Shown here in pieces: positions 21,301-30,651 of a stretch of 64,000 bases of DNA. The stretch's first letter is position 1. Each line of letters starts with the position of its first letter. The DNA lies in assembly GCF_000828055.2 (NCBI RefSeq), contig NZ_CP010523.2:496001-560000 (forward strand). Reading direction: 5' to 3'. Source of the stretch: Klebsiella variicola. GTDB lineage: Bacteria; Pseudomonadota; Gammaproteobacteria; Enterobacterales; Enterobacteriaceae. The notes under the pieces were generated by a model. That model ran no database searches. It worked only from the letters and a program-made list of their open reading frames with translations, and had not been told where the DNA came from. The translations under genes were made by a program, and so were the position numbers.

Positions 21301-22767
21301 GTCATCGCCCATCGAACCGACTGCTTCCTGGCCATTTTCGCCGAGCACGCGCAGGACGGAGTCCAGCTCTTCCGCGCTGTAGTTAAACTGTTTCTGGTAG
21401 CTGGCGAGCGTGTCGTCATCCAGTTGGCGGCTGCCGACTTCTTCTTCCGGCAGATCTTCGAACGGCACCAGGCGACGAACGTTTTTCTCCATCCACTCTT
21501 TGTACGGGTGGCGGCTCTTCAGATCGTCATCGGTTTCCGCCGAGTGCAGAATGCGTCCGGCGCGGGTATCGATAACCATCAGCTCGCCTGGGCCCACGCG
21601 GCCTTTCTCGACCACTTCGTCCGGCTGGTAGTCCCAGATACCGACTTCAGAGGCGCAGGTGATGAGCTTATCTTTGGTAATGACGTAGCGCGCCGGGCGC
21701 AGGCCATTACGATCGAGGTTACAGGCAGCGTAGCGGCCATCGGACATGACGATGCCCGCCGGGCCGTCCCACGGCTCCATATGCATGGAGTTAAAGTCGA
21801 AGAACGAACGCAGCTCCGGATCCATATCCGGGTTGTTCTGCCAGGCTGGCGGCACCAGCAGGCGCATGGCGCGCACGATATCCATCCCGCCGGCCAGCAG
21901 CAGCTCCAGCATGTTGTCCATTGAACTGGAGTCAGAGCCGGTTTCGTTAACGAACGGCGCGGCGTCATGCAGATCCGGGATCAGCGGGGTCTGGAACTTA
22001 TAGGTACGGGCGCGGGCCCACTGGCGGTTGCCGGTGATGGTGTTGATTTCACCGTTGTGCGCCAGGTAACGGAACGGCTGCGCCAGCGGCCAGCGCGGCA
22101 CGGTGTTGGTGGAGAAGCGCTGGTGGAACAGGCAGATAGCCGACTCCAGGCGCAGGTCCGCGAGGTCCAGGTAGAAGCGCGGCAAATCCGCCGGCATACA
22201 CAGACCTTTATAGATGTTGACCAGGTTGGACAGGCTACAAACGTAGAAATCTTTGTCTTCCTGCAGGCGTTTTTCAATGCGACGACGCGCAATAAACAGA
22301 CGGCGCTCCATATCGCGCGGGCGCCAGCCAGCCGGGGCGTTCACAAAGATTTGCTCAATACGGGGCAGCGAGGAGAGGGCGATTTCACCGAGGACGCCTT
22401 CGTTGGTCGGCACATCGCGCCAGCCGACAATCGACAGGGTCTCAAGCTGAAGTTCTTCTTCAACGATGCGGCGCGCCGCTTTAGCCAGCTCAGGATCTTT
22501 ATTCAGGAACAGCATCCCAACGGCGTAGTTTTTGGCTAAACGCCAGCCGCGCTCTTCAGCAACGATGCGGAAGAAACGATCGGGTTTTTGCAGCAGCAGA
22601 CCGCAACCGTCGCCGGTTTTACCATCGGCAAGGATTGCGCCACGGTGCTGCATGCGGGCCAGTGCGTGTATCGCGGTTCGCACTACCTTGTGGCTAGGTT
22701 CGCCTTCTATGTGGGCGATCAGGCCGAAACCACAGTTATCCCTCTCAAGGGATTTGTCGTACAACAT
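18307..22767 (-). CDS. gltB: Glutamate synthase (NADPH), large subunit
   Basis: The 1486-residue subunit that hydrolyses glutamine and makes glutamate on an FMN domain. The N-terminal nucleophile is Cys12 (ERDNCGFG), exposed by removal of the first 11 residues. The FMN/synthase domain (about 790-1190) ends with the 3Fe-4S ligands in CHLNNCATG, and the C-terminal GXGXG beta-helix covers about 1240-1480. The start is ATG 22767, where GGGGAGG lies 9 bases upstream; the frame is open for 31 further codons (to 22860) but that stretch has no family similarity beyond the ribosome-site region. The leader contains two hairpins and the promoter region a CRP site. Confidence 0.97.
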   Translation of the reverse strand: MLYDKSLERDNCGFGLIAHIEGEPSHKVVRTAIHALARMQHRGAILADGKTGDGCGLLLQKPDRFFRIVAEERGWRLAKNYAVGMLFLNKDPELAKAARRIVEEELQLETLSIVGWRDVPTNEGVLGEIALSSLPRIEQIFVNAPAGWRPRDMERRLFIARRRIEKRLQEDKDFYVCSLSNLVNIYKGLCMPADLPRFYLDLADLRLESAICLFHQRFSTNTVPRWPLAQPFRYLAHNGEINTITGNRQWARARTYKFQTPLIPDLHDAAPFVNETGSDSSSMDNMLELLLAGGMDIVRAMRLLVPPAWQNNPDMDPELRSFFDFNSMHMEPWDGPAGIVMSDGRYAACNLDRNGLRPARYVITKDKLITCASEVGIWDYQPDEVVEKGRVGPGELMVIDTRAGRILHSAETDDDLKSRHPYKEWMEKNVRRLVPFEDLPEEEVGSRQLDDDTLASYQKQFNYSAEELDSVLRVLGENGQEAVGSMGDDTPFAVLSSQPRIIYDYFRQQFAQVTNPPIDPLREAHVMSLATSIGREMNVFCEAEGQAHRLSFKSPILLYSDFKQLTTMEEEHYRADVLDITFNPAEASLSETVKALCDKAEQMVREGTVLLVLSDRNIAKDRLPVPAPMAVGAIQTRLVDKSLRCDANIIVETASARDPHHFAVLLGFGATAIYPYLAYETLAKLVDSKAIDKAYRAVMLNYRNGINKGLYKIMSKMGISTIASYRCSKLFEAVGLHREVSDLCFQGVVSRIGGAGFDDFQQDLLNLSKRAWLARKPLAQGGLLKFVHGGEYHAYNPDVVQTLQKAVQSGEYSDYQQYAKLVNERPAATLRDLLALNPGEDAISIDDVEPAKELFKRFDTAAMSIGALSPEAHESLAEAMNSIGGFSNSGEGGEDPARYGTNKVSRIKQVASGRFGVTPAYLVNADVIQIKVAQGAKPGEGGQLPGDKVTPYIAKLRYSVPGVTLISPPPHHDIYSIEDLAQLIFDLKQVNPKAMISVKLVSEPGVGTIATGVAKAYADLITIAGYDGGTGASPLSSVKYAGCPWELGLVETQQALVANGLRHKIRLQVDGGLKTGLDIIKAAILGAESFGFGTGPMVALGCKYLRICHLNNCATGVATQDDKLRKNHYHGLPFKVTNYFEFIARETRELMAQLGVKRLVDLIGRTDLLKELDGFTAKQQKLDLGKLLETAEPHPGKALYCTENNPPFDNGVLNAQLLQQAKPYVDEKQSKTFWFDIRNTDRSVGASLSGYIAQTHGDQGLAGDPIVAHFSGTAGQSFGVWNAGGVELHLTGDANDYVGKGMAGGLLAIRPPVGSAFRSHEASIIGNTCLYGATGGRLYAAGRAGERFAVRNSGAITVVEGIGDNGCEYMTGGIVCVLGKTGVNFGAGMTGGFAYVLDEDGDFRKRVNPELVEVLDVDSLAIHEEHLRGLITEHVQLTGSQRGEEILANWPAFSAKFALVKPKSSDVKALLGHRSRSAAELRVQAQ

Positions 22768-22929
22768 ATCAGTGAACCTCCCCAGGCTCTGCGGACACCC
22801 TCCGATACCGATTGCGCACAGGCACAGAAAGAGTATGGCGACGGGGTTTGCACCTCGCATTCGCCCTCTTTAAATCCTTTTCGCATCGGTACACAAGTTT
22901 GAGGACTTGCTGTTAAGAGGGAATCTCAA

Positions 22930-22962
22930 TTACTGCATAAATATGATGAGCAGAGTGCTCAT
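22930..22962 (-). other. Possible 10-codon leader ORF upstream of gltB
   Basis: ATG at 22962 opens a frame reading MSTLLIIFMQ and stops at 22930. GGAAG lies 8 bases upstream. The start codon is inside the 22945-22963 hairpin. Whether it is translated is unknown; it is listed because of its ribosome site and its place in a structured leader. Confidence 0.2.
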
Positions 22963-23002
22963 CCAGAAAGCTTCCAGCGGATTCCCAACTTATCGGGAAT
23001 CC
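22945..23002 (-). promoter_or_regulatory. Tandem hairpins in the gltB leader
   Basis: Two perfect 8-bp stems lie 180-235 bases before gltB: GGATTCCC/GGGAATCC (22979-23002, 8-base loop) and GATGAGCA/TGCTCATC (22945-22963, 3-base loop). Neither is followed by a T run. They could be transcribed as an RNA leader of gltB if the promoter is near 23050, where TTAAAA and TATAGC are spaced 17 bases on the minus strand. Confidence 0.45.
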
Positions 23003-23126
23003 ACACTTACGTCAAATGGCAATCTTATTAATACAAAAATGTGCTATACAGGTGTTAACTTGTTGTTTTAAAAATAAATAGTGCCATTTTTCGTGCTATG
23101 AATACGCCTCAGGAAGGTCAGGCTAG

Positions 23127-23142
23127 TGTGATCTGTCTCACT
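23127..23142. promoter_or_regulatory. Predicted CRP site between gltB and yhcC
   Basis: TGTGATCTGTCTCACT matches the CRP consensus TGTGA-N6-TCACA at 9 of 10 core positions. It lies in the 673-base divergent region (22768-23440), which is AT-rich. In E. coli cAMP-CRP, Lrp and IHF act on gltB from this region; Lrp and IHF sites could not be placed by eye. Confidence 0.65.
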
Positions 23143-23440
23143 GTGCACGCGGCTTTGCATTACCGTTATGCGCTGAAATGCATGTCATCATTAGCATATT
23201 TGACTGCCATATATTTTCTAAATGGATATTAATACTGTTTTTTACCGTGAAGAAGATTAGGGCTATCCGCAGGTGAAATATAAGGAAAACTCATCACCGC
23301 AGAGGTGAATGAAATTGCAGTAATCATGATTGTTTATGCAATGAGGGTAGCCGCCGCGCTGACGATTGATCCAGGTCATCGCCGTCGGTGACAAAAAGTG
23401 GCAGGCTTGGCCCCCTTTGTTGAGGCCGGTCTATCAGATT

Positions 23441-24376
23441 ATGCAGTTACAGAAATTAGTCAATATGTTTGGTGGGGATCTTATGCGCCGCTATGGCGAA
23501 AAGGTCCATAAGCTGACGCTGCACGGCGGTTTTAGCTGCCCGAACCGCGACGGCACGCTGGGCCGCGGCGGTTGCACTTTCTGTAATGTGGCTTCCTTTG
23601 CCGATGAGGCGCAGCAGCATCGCTCCATCGCCGAACAGCTCGCTCATCAGGCGCAGCTCGTCAACCGGGCAAAGCGCTATCTGGCCTATTTCCAGGCCTA
23701 TACCAGCACCTTCGCTGAAGTGCAGGTGCTCCGCTCGATGTATCGTCAGGCCATCAGCCAGGCGAATATTGTCGGCCTCTGCGTCGGCACCCGCCCGGAC
23801 TGCGTGCCGGAGGCAGTCCTCGATCTGCTGAGTGAATATCATGAGCAAGGATATGAGGTATGGCTGGAGCTGGGACTGCAAACCGCGCACGATAAAACCC
23901 TGCATCGGATTAACCGTGGGCATGATTTCGCTTGCTACCAGCGTACTGCGCGTCTGGCGCGAGCGCGAGGGCTGAAGGTCTGCGTACATCTGATCGTCGG
24001 CCTGCCCGGAGAGACCCAGGGCCATTGCCTGGAGACGCTGGAGCGGGTGGTGGCGACCGGCGTGGACGGCATCAAGCTGCACCCGCTGCACATTGTCAAA
24101 GGCAGTATTATGGCCAAAGCGTGGCAGGCCGGGCGTCTCAATGGCATTGAGCTGGAGGCGTATACCGTGACCGCCGGGGAGATGATTCGCCATACGCCGC
24201 CGGAGGTGATCTATCACCGGATATCGGCCAGCGCCCGTCGACCCACGCTATTGGCGCCGCTGTGGTGCGAAAATCGCTGGACCGGAATGGTTGAACTGGA
24301 TCGCTATCTGAATGAGCAGGGCGCTCAGGGCTCGGCGCTAGGCCGCAGCTGGGCTGTGCCCCTGGCGGAGAAGTAG
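23441..24376 (+). CDS. yhcC: Radical SAM protein YhcC
   Basis: A 311-residue radical SAM enzyme of the TIGR01212 family; the substrate was long unknown, with a role in tRNA modification proposed. The cluster Cys residues lie in CPNRDGTLGRGGCTFC (about 32-47), and the SAM fold continues through VGTRPDCVPEAVLDLL and LIVGLPGET. The start at 23441 gives the E. coli N terminus MQLQKLVNMFGGDL; an in-frame start at 23366 adds 25 unrelated residues. The ribosome site at 23441 is poor. It is divergent from gltB. Confidence 0.93.
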   Translation: MQLQKLVNMFGGDLMRRYGEKVHKLTLHGGFSCPNRDGTLGRGGCTFCNVASFADEAQQHRSIAEQLAHQAQLVNRAKRYLAYFQAYTSTFAEVQVLRSMYRQAISQANIVGLCVGTRPDCVPEAVLDLLSEYHEQGYEVWLELGLQTAHDKTLHRINRGHDFACYQRTARLARARGLKVCVHLIVGLPGETQGHCLETLERVVATGVDGIKLHPLHIVKGSIMAKAWQAGRLNGIELEAYTVTAGEMIRHTPPEVIYHRISASARRPTLLAPLWCENRWTGMVELDRYLNEQGAQGSALGRSWAVPLAEK

Positions 24377-24383
24377 AAGCAGA

Positions 24384-24410
24384 CGATGTCCGGGCCAAGG
24401 CCGGACATCG
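24384..24410. repeat. Intergenic palindrome, copy B
   Basis: CGATGTCCGG and CCGGACATCG are perfect 10-bp arms around GCCAAGG, between the converging ends of yhcC and the MFS gene. The arms are those of copy A at 10150-10179 in swapped order. It could work as a bidirectional mRNA end, though T runs are lacking. Confidence 0.55.
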
Positions 24411-24422
24411 CTCTTCAGCCAT

Positions 24423-25706
24423 TTATGCCTGACTGGCTTTCATCGTCATCCGCGGGGTTTTAATCACCAGCAGCACCAGCACGGCGCCAAGCGCGGCGAT
24501 AGTGCCGGCGAGAATAAAGGCGCTGTCGAATTTGCCGGTGGACTGCACGATATAGCCCGTGACAATCGGCCCCACGATGCCGGAGACGCTGCCGATAAGA
24601 TGGATAAAGCCGCTGGCGCCGCCGACGCGGGATTTATGCACCACGTCCTGAATAATCGCCCAGTAGATCGCCCCGGTCACATAGAGGAAAAAGATGGAGA
24701 CCGACATCAGCAGAACGGCAGGAACGACGCTGCTAACGGTACCGGCGAGCCCCACGCAGAGCGCGGCCATTAGCAGGCATACCACCAGCACGATTTTGCG
24801 CGACAGCAGCAGCCTTCCGGTAAGGTTAAATATTTTATCGGATATATAACCCCCCAGCGCCAGACCGACAAAACCGACGATCCACGGGATCATGGTGGTG
24901 AGACTCATCTGTTTAATATCCAGATGGTGCTGCTGGACCAGATAGGACGGAAACCAGCTGAGAAAGAAAAACAGAATATAGTTGTAGCAGAAGAAGGCAA
25001 ATGCCGTCACCAGAATAATAGGCTGCTTGAGATAATAACCCAGTGAGTGGGCCGTTTGATTTTCTACGGTTTCCAGGGCGTCCTCCTCTTGCTTCATTTT
25101 ATTAATGAGCATGAGCTCTTCCTGACTGACATGCTTATGTTTGTCAGGCGAGTTGGCGGCAATAAAAAACCACACGACCATCCACACAATACCGATGGCG
25201 AAAATAATCATAAACGCGGGACGCCAGCCGAAAGCCAGGGCCAGATAACCGACGATAGGTCCGGCGACCGCGCCGCCCAGCGGAGAGCCGGCGCTGAGGA
25301 ACCCCACTGCGGTTGCTGCTTGCTTTTTAGGAAACCAGCCGTTAATCATCTTGTTCGCTGAGGCGCAAATCGGGCCCTCTGCCATCCCGAAGAGCACGCG
25401 GAGCACCAGCATGGAATAAAAGCCGGTGGCAACCGCGGTTAAGCCGCAAAACAGCGACCATAACCCAACCGCCAGGCCCATCACCAATGTGGCGCCAAAT
25501 TTATCGACGGCGAGGCCGCCAATAAAATTAAAGACCGCGTAGCCGAAGAAAAAGCTGCCGAAAATCATACCAAATTGTTCAGCGTTAAGTGCAAGGTCCT
25601 TTTCAATCATCGGCACCGTAATGGATAACGCCACCCGGTCCAGATAATTTATCATATACACTAAAAATAATAACAGGACGATAATCCAGCGAATATTTTT
25701 TCCCAT
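24423..25706 (-). CDS. MFS transporter of the anion:cation symporter (hexuronate/glucarate) type
   Basis: A 427-residue inner-membrane protein with 12 hydrophobic helices and a central charged loop (about 190-225, SPDKHKHVSQEELMLINKM). The first helix and loop (INYLDRVALSITVPMIEKDL) and the RVLFGMAEGP segment are typical of the ACS family that carries hexuronates, glucarate, galactarate and galactonate. Its neighbours are a sugar-acid-type dehydrogenase and a mannonate dehydratase, so an aldonate or hexuronate-derived acid is the likely substrate. It runs with the dehydrogenase gene, 86 bases downstream. Confidence 0.85.
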   Translation of the reverse strand: MGKNIRWIIVLLLFLVYMINYLDRVALSITVPMIEKDLALNAEQFGMIFGSFFFGYAVFNFIGGLAVDKFGATLVMGLAVGLWSLFCGLTAVATGFYSMLVLRVLFGMAEGPICASANKMINGWFPKKQAATAVGFLSAGSPLGGAVAGPIVGYLALAFGWRPAFMIIFAIGIVWMVVWFFIAANSPDKHKHVSQEELMLINKMKQEEDALETVENQTAHSLGYYLKQPIILVTAFAFFCYNYILFFFLSWFPSYLVQQHHLDIKQMSLTTMIPWIVGFVGLALGGYISDKIFNLTGRLLLSRKIVLVVCLLMAALCVGLAGTVSSVVPAVLLMSVSIFFLYVTGAIYWAIIQDVVHKSRVGGASGFIHLIGSVSGIVGPIVTGYIVQSTGKFDSAFILAGTIAALGAVLVLLVIKTPRMTMKASQA

Positions 25707-25792
25707 GATAACACCATGCTCATTATATGATTTATATCAGGCGCGGCGGATCTACAGATATCCGTCGGCCGTTATTTAAAAATAATGTCGGC

Positions 25793-26809
25793 TTAGCCTA
25801 ATTGCAGCAGCACTTTGCAGCAGGTCTTCCGATCGTTGGCGAAAATCTCCATGGCTTCTTTCACCTGCTCCAGCGGCATACAGTGGGTGATTAACGCCTC
25901 AGGATGGATAAGGCCTTTTTCCATCCAGTCGATGACCAGCGGAAAGCGCCCGCTGTTCAGCCGCGAGGAGAAAATGGAGATCTCTTTACTGGTGATGCTT
26001 TGCTGGGTCAGCGTGGACGCCTCGCCGGAGAAACCGAGTATGCCGATGCGGGCTGCAGGGGAGGCGAGGAGGATTGCCTCCTGCAGAATGGCTGGGTGGC
26101 AGGCGGCATCAATGACCAGCGTGGGGGCTATCTGCCGCTGCGCCAGCTGATCCGCCAGCGGCTGATGGGTGTTATCGAGCGTCAGATCGGCGCCGTTGTC
26201 CCGTGCCATCTGTAGACGTTCGGCAATGCGGTCCACGACGATCACCTGCTTAACGCCATACACCCCCTTCAGCGCCTGGATCACCGTCAGGCCCATTGGG
26301 CCAGCGCCGTAAACCAGGGCGATATCCTGCGGCGTGGGCTGCAGCTGGGCGGTAATATTTGCCGCAATAGTAAAAGGCTCAACCATTGTCGCCTGACGAT
26401 CGCTGATAGCCTCCGGAATGCGCCAGGCATTTTTGGCCGGCACGCAGGCATAGTCGCTGAATCCCCCATCGCGGTGCACCCCGATGACCTGGAGCTGCGC
26501 GCAAACATTCGGCCGACCAACCGAGCAGGGATAACAATGGCCGCAGCTGACCACCGGATCGACCGCGACGCGTTCGCCAATACGCGCCGGAGAGACCTGC
26601 TCGCCGACGGCATCGACAATGCCGAAGAATTCATGACCAATAACGCGGGGATATTTCGCGAAGGGGTTGTGGCCCTGATAGATGTGTACATCGGAACCGC
26701 AGATCCCGGCAAAGGCGATTTTCACCCGTACTTCATGGCTGCCCGGAACGGGAACCGGACGTGATGCAATGTTCAGTTGGCCTGGCTCTTTGACGATGAC
26801 GCTTCTCAT
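25793..26809 (-). CDS. Zinc-dependent alcohol dehydrogenase, RspB-like
   Basis: A 338-residue medium-chain dehydrogenase. The catalytic zinc motif is AGICGSD with IGHEFFG, structural zinc is held by the four Cys of CGHCYPCSVGRPNVC, and the NAD(P) motif is YGAGPMGL (about 168). It is very like E. coli RspB throughout and also resembles LgoD, L-galactonate oxidoreductase. The start at 26809 has GGAAGGA 6 bases upstream and gives the family N terminus MRSVIVKEPGQL; an earlier in-frame ATG at 26869 adds 20 unmatched residues. In E. coli rspB pairs with the mannonate dehydratase-like rspA; here a UxuA-type enzyme takes that place, divergently. Confidence 0.88.
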   Translation of the reverse strand: MRSVIVKEPGQLNIASRPVPVPGSHEVRVKIAFAGICGSDVHIYQGHNPFAKYPRVIGHEFFGIVDAVGEQVSPARIGERVAVDPVVSCGHCYPCSVGRPNVCAQLQVIGVHRDGGFSDYACVPAKNAWRIPEAISDRQATMVEPFTIAANITAQLQPTPQDIALVYGAGPMGLTVIQALKGVYGVKQVIVVDRIAERLQMARDNGADLTLDNTHQPLADQLAQRQIAPTLVIDAACHPAILQEAILLASPAARIGILGFSGEASTLTQQSITSKEISIFSSRLNSGRFPLVIDWMEKGLIHPEALITHCMPLEQVKEAMEIFANDRKTCCKVLLQLG

Positions 26810-27004
26810 TTCTGTTCCTTCCATTGTCTGTTTCGCGAACGAATTTCGCCTGTTTTTATTACCATACAAGTATGCATTTGATCATAAATAGCTCTGGATC
26901 ACATTTGGAAGAGGTCGTCAGAAAAAGCCAGACTATTATTAATCTATTGAAATAAATTGAAAAAAAATATGAATGCGCCGGGATGGGCTTGCCCGGTGCA
27001 GGAA

Positions 27005-27020
27005 TGTGATCGTTATCACG
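27005..27020. promoter_or_regulatory. Predicted CRP site of the sugar-acid cassette
   Basis: TGTGATCGTTATCACG matches TGTGA-N6-TCACA at 9 of 10 core bases and is itself nearly palindromic. It lies 78 bases before the uxuA-like start in the 288-base divergent region, with a weaker half site near 26899. Carbon catabolite control of both arms is therefore likely. A short GC hairpin is also visible at about 26975-26999. Confidence 0.65.
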
Positions 27021-27097
27021 ACAGGAAAGGGCAATTCGATTATGATTACTGGTATGGTAGTAGGGTAAAAACACAAATTATGAAGCAGGTGATAACG

Positions 27098-28162
27098 ATG
27101 CAGATGACAATGCGCTGGTTTGGGCCAGAGGAAGACAAGGTTTCATTAGAGCATATACGACAGGTGCCCGGCGTGGAGGGGGTCGTCGGCGCGCTCTATG
27201 ACGTCGCGGTGGGTGAGGTATGGCCAGTCGATAAAATTGAGCGTCTGGTCAGCCAGGCCCATGCCGCGGGCCTGAAAATGGAGGTGATAGAGAGCGTCAA
27301 CATTCATGATGACATTAAAATCGGCCTTCCTTCCCGTGACCGCTATATTGCCAACTATCAGCAGACCATTCGCCACCTTGCCCGCTTCGGCGTCAAAGTT
27401 ATCTGTTATAACTTCATGCCGGTTTTTGACTGGATGAAGACGGATATGAACTACGTCCTGCCGGATGGTTCGTTGACGATGGCTTTTGAGAAGAAAGATA
27501 TCGATAAACGGCTGGAAGACGTAGTGAAAGAGGTACTGGAGAACTCAAACGGCTTCGCCTTGCCGGGCTGGGAGCCAGAAAGGCTGGCGGAGGTGCAGAC
27601 CCTGTTTGCCAAATATAGCGCGGTGGATGACCACAAGCTGCGGGAGAACCTGGTCTATTTTCTGCGGGCGGTGATCCCGGTCTGTGAAGAGGTCGGGGTG
27701 AAAATGGCGATCCATCCGGACGATCCGCCGTACTCCATTTTTGGCCTGCCGCGGGTGGTCAAAAACCGCGACGATCTGGACTGGATCTGCCGGGCCGTCG
27801 ATTCGCCCGCCAACGGCATCACGCTCTGCACCGGCTCGATTGCCGAAGATCCGGATAACGATGTGTACGCCATCCTGGCCGAGTTTACCCGGCGCAAACG
27901 GATCCACTTTGCCCACGTCCGCAATATTAAGCTGATACGGGATAAAGATTTTTACGAGTGCGCCCATCCGTCAGAGTACGGTTCCCTGGATATGTACAAG
28001 GTGATGCAAGCGCTGTATGACAACGGGTTCGACGGCTATATTCGCCCGGATCATGGCCGTTTTATCTGGGGAGAGACCGGACGGCCAGGCTATGGCTTGT
28101 ACGACCGCGCTCTCGGCGTGACCTACCTGAAGGGGCTCTGGGAGGCGTTAAGCAAGCGCTAA
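27098..28162 (+). CDS. Mannonate dehydratase, UxuA family
   Basis: A 354-residue TIM-barrel enzyme expected to dehydrate D-mannonate to 2-keto-3-deoxygluconate. Metal ligands of the family are present: His in HPDDPP, Cys in TLCTGS, His in HFAHVRN and Asp in RPDHGRF. E. coli UxuA is longer (394); this matches the shorter UxuA forms (about 360). The start is ATG 27098, with AGGTG 6 bases upstream; in-frame ATGs at 26957 and 27080 lack ribosome sites and add non-family residues. It is probably not the main uxuA of the genome but a second copy tied to the adjacent dehydrogenase and transporter. Confidence 0.88.
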   Translation: MQMTMRWFGPEEDKVSLEHIRQVPGVEGVVGALYDVAVGEVWPVDKIERLVSQAHAAGLKMEVIESVNIHDDIKIGLPSRDRYIANYQQTIRHLARFGVKVICYNFMPVFDWMKTDMNYVLPDGSLTMAFEKKDIDKRLEDVVKEVLENSNGFALPGWEPERLAEVQTLFAKYSAVDDHKLRENLVYFLRAVIPVCEEVGVKMAIHPDDPPYSIFGLPRVVKNRDDLDWICRAVDSPANGITLCTGSIAEDPDNDVYAILAEFTRRKRIHFAHVRNIKLIRDKDFYECAHPSEYGSLDMYKVMQALYDNGFDGYIRPDHGRFIWGETGRPGYGLYDRALGVTYLKGLWEALSKR

Positions 28163-28190
28163 CCGTTCTCCTGACCTTGCCTCTTTTTAG

Positions 28191-28217
28191 CGGCTGGTTC
28201 GCCTTGGCGACCAGCCG
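28191..28217. other. Hairpin between the uxuA-like gene and arcB
   Basis: CGGCTGGTTCGCC and GGCGACCAGCCG pair with one bulged base around a TT loop. There is no T run on the plus side (TTTTT lies on the left), so activity as a terminator of the cassette is uncertain. It marks the right end of the inserted segment. Confidence 0.4.
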
Positions 28218-28311
28218 TCATATCAGCGCCTTCCCGCATTTTTTGCACAACTTACAGCGCATTGCTCAGAATTGAGTATTATTGTGCGGAGTTGTCGTGA
28301 AGGAATCCTCT

Positions 28312-30651
28312 ATGAAGCAAATTCGTATGCTGGCGCAGTATTATGTCGACCTGATGATGAAGCTGGGTCTGGTCCGCTTTTCGATGCTGTTGGCTCTTGC
28401 GCTGGTGGTGCTGGCCATTGTGGTACAGATGGCGGTCACCATGGTGCTGCATGGCCAGGTAGAAAGTATCGACGTTATCCGCTCTATCTTCTTTGGTCTG
28501 TTGATTACCCCCTGGGCGGTCTACTTTCTCTCGGTGGTGGTGGAGCAACTCGAAGAATCTCGCCAGCGTCTTTCGCGGCTGGTGGACAAGCTGGAGGAGA
28601 TGCGCGAGCGCGATCTGAAGCTGAACGTGCAGCTGAAAGATAACATCGCGCAGTTGAATCAGGAGATAGGCGAACGTGAAAAAGCAGAAGCCGAGCGCGA
28701 GACCACTCTCGAGCAGTTGAAGATCGAGATGAAAGAGCGTGAAGAGACGCAGATCCAACTCGAACAGCAATCCTCCTTTCTGCGCTCTTTCCTTGATGCT
28801 TCCCCGGACCTGGTCTTCTATCGCAATGAAGATAAGGAGTTTTCAGGCTGTAACCGGGCGATGGAGCTGTTGACCGGCAAAAGTGAGAAACAGCTGATCC
28901 ATCTCAAACCGCAGGACGTCTATAGCGAAGAGGCCGCAGAAAAGGTGCTGGAAACCGACGAGAAGGTGTTCCGCCACAATGTATCGCTGACCTATGAGCA
29001 GTGGCTGGACTATCCCGATGGCCGCAAAGCGTGCTTCGAAATCCGCAAGGTCCCGTACTACGATCGCGTCGGTAAGCGTCGCGGCCTGATGGGCTTCGGG
29101 CGCGATATCACCGAACGAAAACGCTATCAGGATGCCCTCGAGCGCGCCAGCCGGGATAAAACTACCTTTATCTCGACCATCAGCCATGAGCTGCGTACCC
29201 CGCTAAACGGGATCGTCGGGCTGAGCCGTATTTTGCTGGATACCGAACTGACCAGCGAGCAGGAGAAATACCTGAAAACCATCCATGTCTCGGCGGTGAC
29301 GCTGGGGAATATCTTCAATGATATTATCGACATGGATAAAATGGAGCGCCGTAAGGTACAGCTCGATAACCAGCCGGTGGACTTCACCAGCTTCCTTGCC
29401 GACCTTGAAAACCTCTCCGGTCTGCAGGCCCAGCAGAAGGGCCTGCGCTTTGTGCTGGAGCCGAGCCTGCCGCTACCGCATAAAGTGATCACCGACGGTA
29501 CGCGTTTGCGCCAGATCCTGTGGAACCTTATCAGCAACGCCGTGAAGTTTACCCCCCAGGGCGGCGGGGTGAATGTCCGCGTGCGCTATGACGAAGGCGA
29601 TATCCTGCACTTCGAAGTGGAAGACTCCGGAATTGGTATTCCTGAAGCGGAACAGGACAAAATTTTCGCCATGTATTACCAGGTCAAAGACAGCCACGGC
29701 GGCAAACCAGCCACCGGAACCGGCATTGGTCTCGCCGTCTCGCGTCGCCTGGCGCGCAATATGGGCGGCGATATCAGCGTAACCAGCCAGCCGGGTAAAG
29801 GGGCGACCTTTACGCTCACCGTCCATGCGCCTGCCATTGCGGAAGAAGTGGAAGATACGTTGGCGGAAGACGACATGCCATTACCCGCGCTTAACGTGCT
29901 GCTGGTGGAAGACATTGAGCTCAACGTCATTGTGGCCCGTTCGGTGCTGGAAAAGCTGGGCAACAGCGTGGATGTCGCCATGACCGGGAAAGCCGCGCTG
30001 GAGATGTTTGAGCCAGGCGAGTACGACCTGGTGTTGCTGGATATTCAATTGCCGGATATGACGGGGCTGGATATCTCTCGCCAGCTAAAACAGAACTTTG
30101 CCGCGGATGAGCTGCCGCCGCTGGTGGCCCTGACCGCCAACGTACTGAAGAATAAGAAAGAGTATCTCGACGCCGGGATGGACGATGTGCTGAGCAAGCC
30201 GTTGTCGGTGCCAGCGCTCACGGCCATGATCAAGAAATTCTGGGATGCGCCGGAAGAGGAAGCGCAGGAAGCGCCGGCGGCCGATCTGCATAAAGCCGAC
30301 GCGGTGCTGGATACCGATATGCTGGAGCAATATATCGAACTGGTGGGACCGAAGCTTATCAACGATGGCCTCGCGGTGTTTGAGAAGATGATGCCGGGCT
30401 ATATGTCTGTCCTCGAGTCCAATCTCACCGCCCGCGATCAAAAAGGGATTGTCGAAGAGGGGCATAAGATCAAAGGGGCGGCGGGTTCTATTGGTCTGCG
30501 CCACATCCAGCAGCTGGGGCAGCAGATCCAGACGCCGGATCTGCCAGCCTGGTCTGATAATGTCGCTGAATGGGTTGAAGAGATGAAATCTGAGTGGCAA
30601 AACGACGTGGCGGTACTGAAGGCGTGGGTGGCGAAGGCCGGGAAAAAATGA
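28312..30651 (+). CDS. arcB: Anaerobic sensor histidine kinase ArcB (hybrid)
   Basis: A 779-residue membrane kinase that phosphorylates ArcA when quinones are reduced. Two membrane helices (about 23-77) are followed by a coiled-coil linker, a PAS domain (about 153-270), the kinase core with His292 (ISHELRTPLNG) and ATP-binding N, G1 and G2 boxes, a receiver domain with Asp577 (LLDIQLPDM), and an HPt domain with His718 (EEGHKIKGAAGS). One residue is inserted after KFTPQG relative to E. coli (778). The start at 28312 has AAGGAA upstream and gives MKQIRMLAQYY; an earlier in-frame ATG at 28282 is not supported. Its 3' end is overlapped by ArcZ on the other strand. Confidence 0.97.
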   Translation: MKQIRMLAQYYVDLMMKLGLVRFSMLLALALVVLAIVVQMAVTMVLHGQVESIDVIRSIFFGLLITPWAVYFLSVVVEQLEESRQRLSRLVDKLEEMRERDLKLNVQLKDNIAQLNQEIGEREKAEAERETTLEQLKIEMKEREETQIQLEQQSSFLRSFLDASPDLVFYRNEDKEFSGCNRAMELLTGKSEKQLIHLKPQDVYSEEAAEKVLETDEKVFRHNVSLTYEQWLDYPDGRKACFEIRKVPYYDRVGKRRGLMGFGRDITERKRYQDALERASRDKTTFISTISHELRTPLNGIVGLSRILLDTELTSEQEKYLKTIHVSAVTLGNIFNDIIDMDKMERRKVQLDNQPVDFTSFLADLENLSGLQAQQKGLRFVLEPSLPLPHKVITDGTRLRQILWNLISNAVKFTPQGGGVNVRVRYDEGDILHFEVEDSGIGIPEAEQDKIFAMYYQVKDSHGGKPATGTGIGLAVSRRLARNMGGDISVTSQPGKGATFTLTVHAPAIAEEVEDTLAEDDMPLPALNVLLVEDIELNVIVARSVLEKLGNSVDVAMTGKAALEMFEPGEYDLVLLDIQLPDMTGLDISRQLKQNFAADELPPLVALTANVLKNKKEYLDAGMDDVLSKPLSVPALTAMIKKFWDAPEEEAQEAPAADLHKADAVLDTDMLEQYIELVGPKLINDGLAVFEKMMPGYMSVLESNLTARDQKGIVEEGHKIKGAAGSIGLRHIQQLGQQIQTPDLPAWSDNVAEWVEEMKSEWQNDVAVLKAWVAKAGKK

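Noticed and set aside
18490-21924. Open frame of 1144 codons on the plus strand opposite gltB
   Set aside because: It mirrors gltB, a highly conserved gene with strong codon bias; such biased genes often leave long open frames on the other strand. No ribosome site or family match was seen.
22768-22860. N-terminal extension of GltB by 31 residues
   Set aside because: The frame is open, but GGGGAGG lies 9 bases before ATG 22767 and the extension shows no clear similarity apart from the codons of that ribosome-site region.
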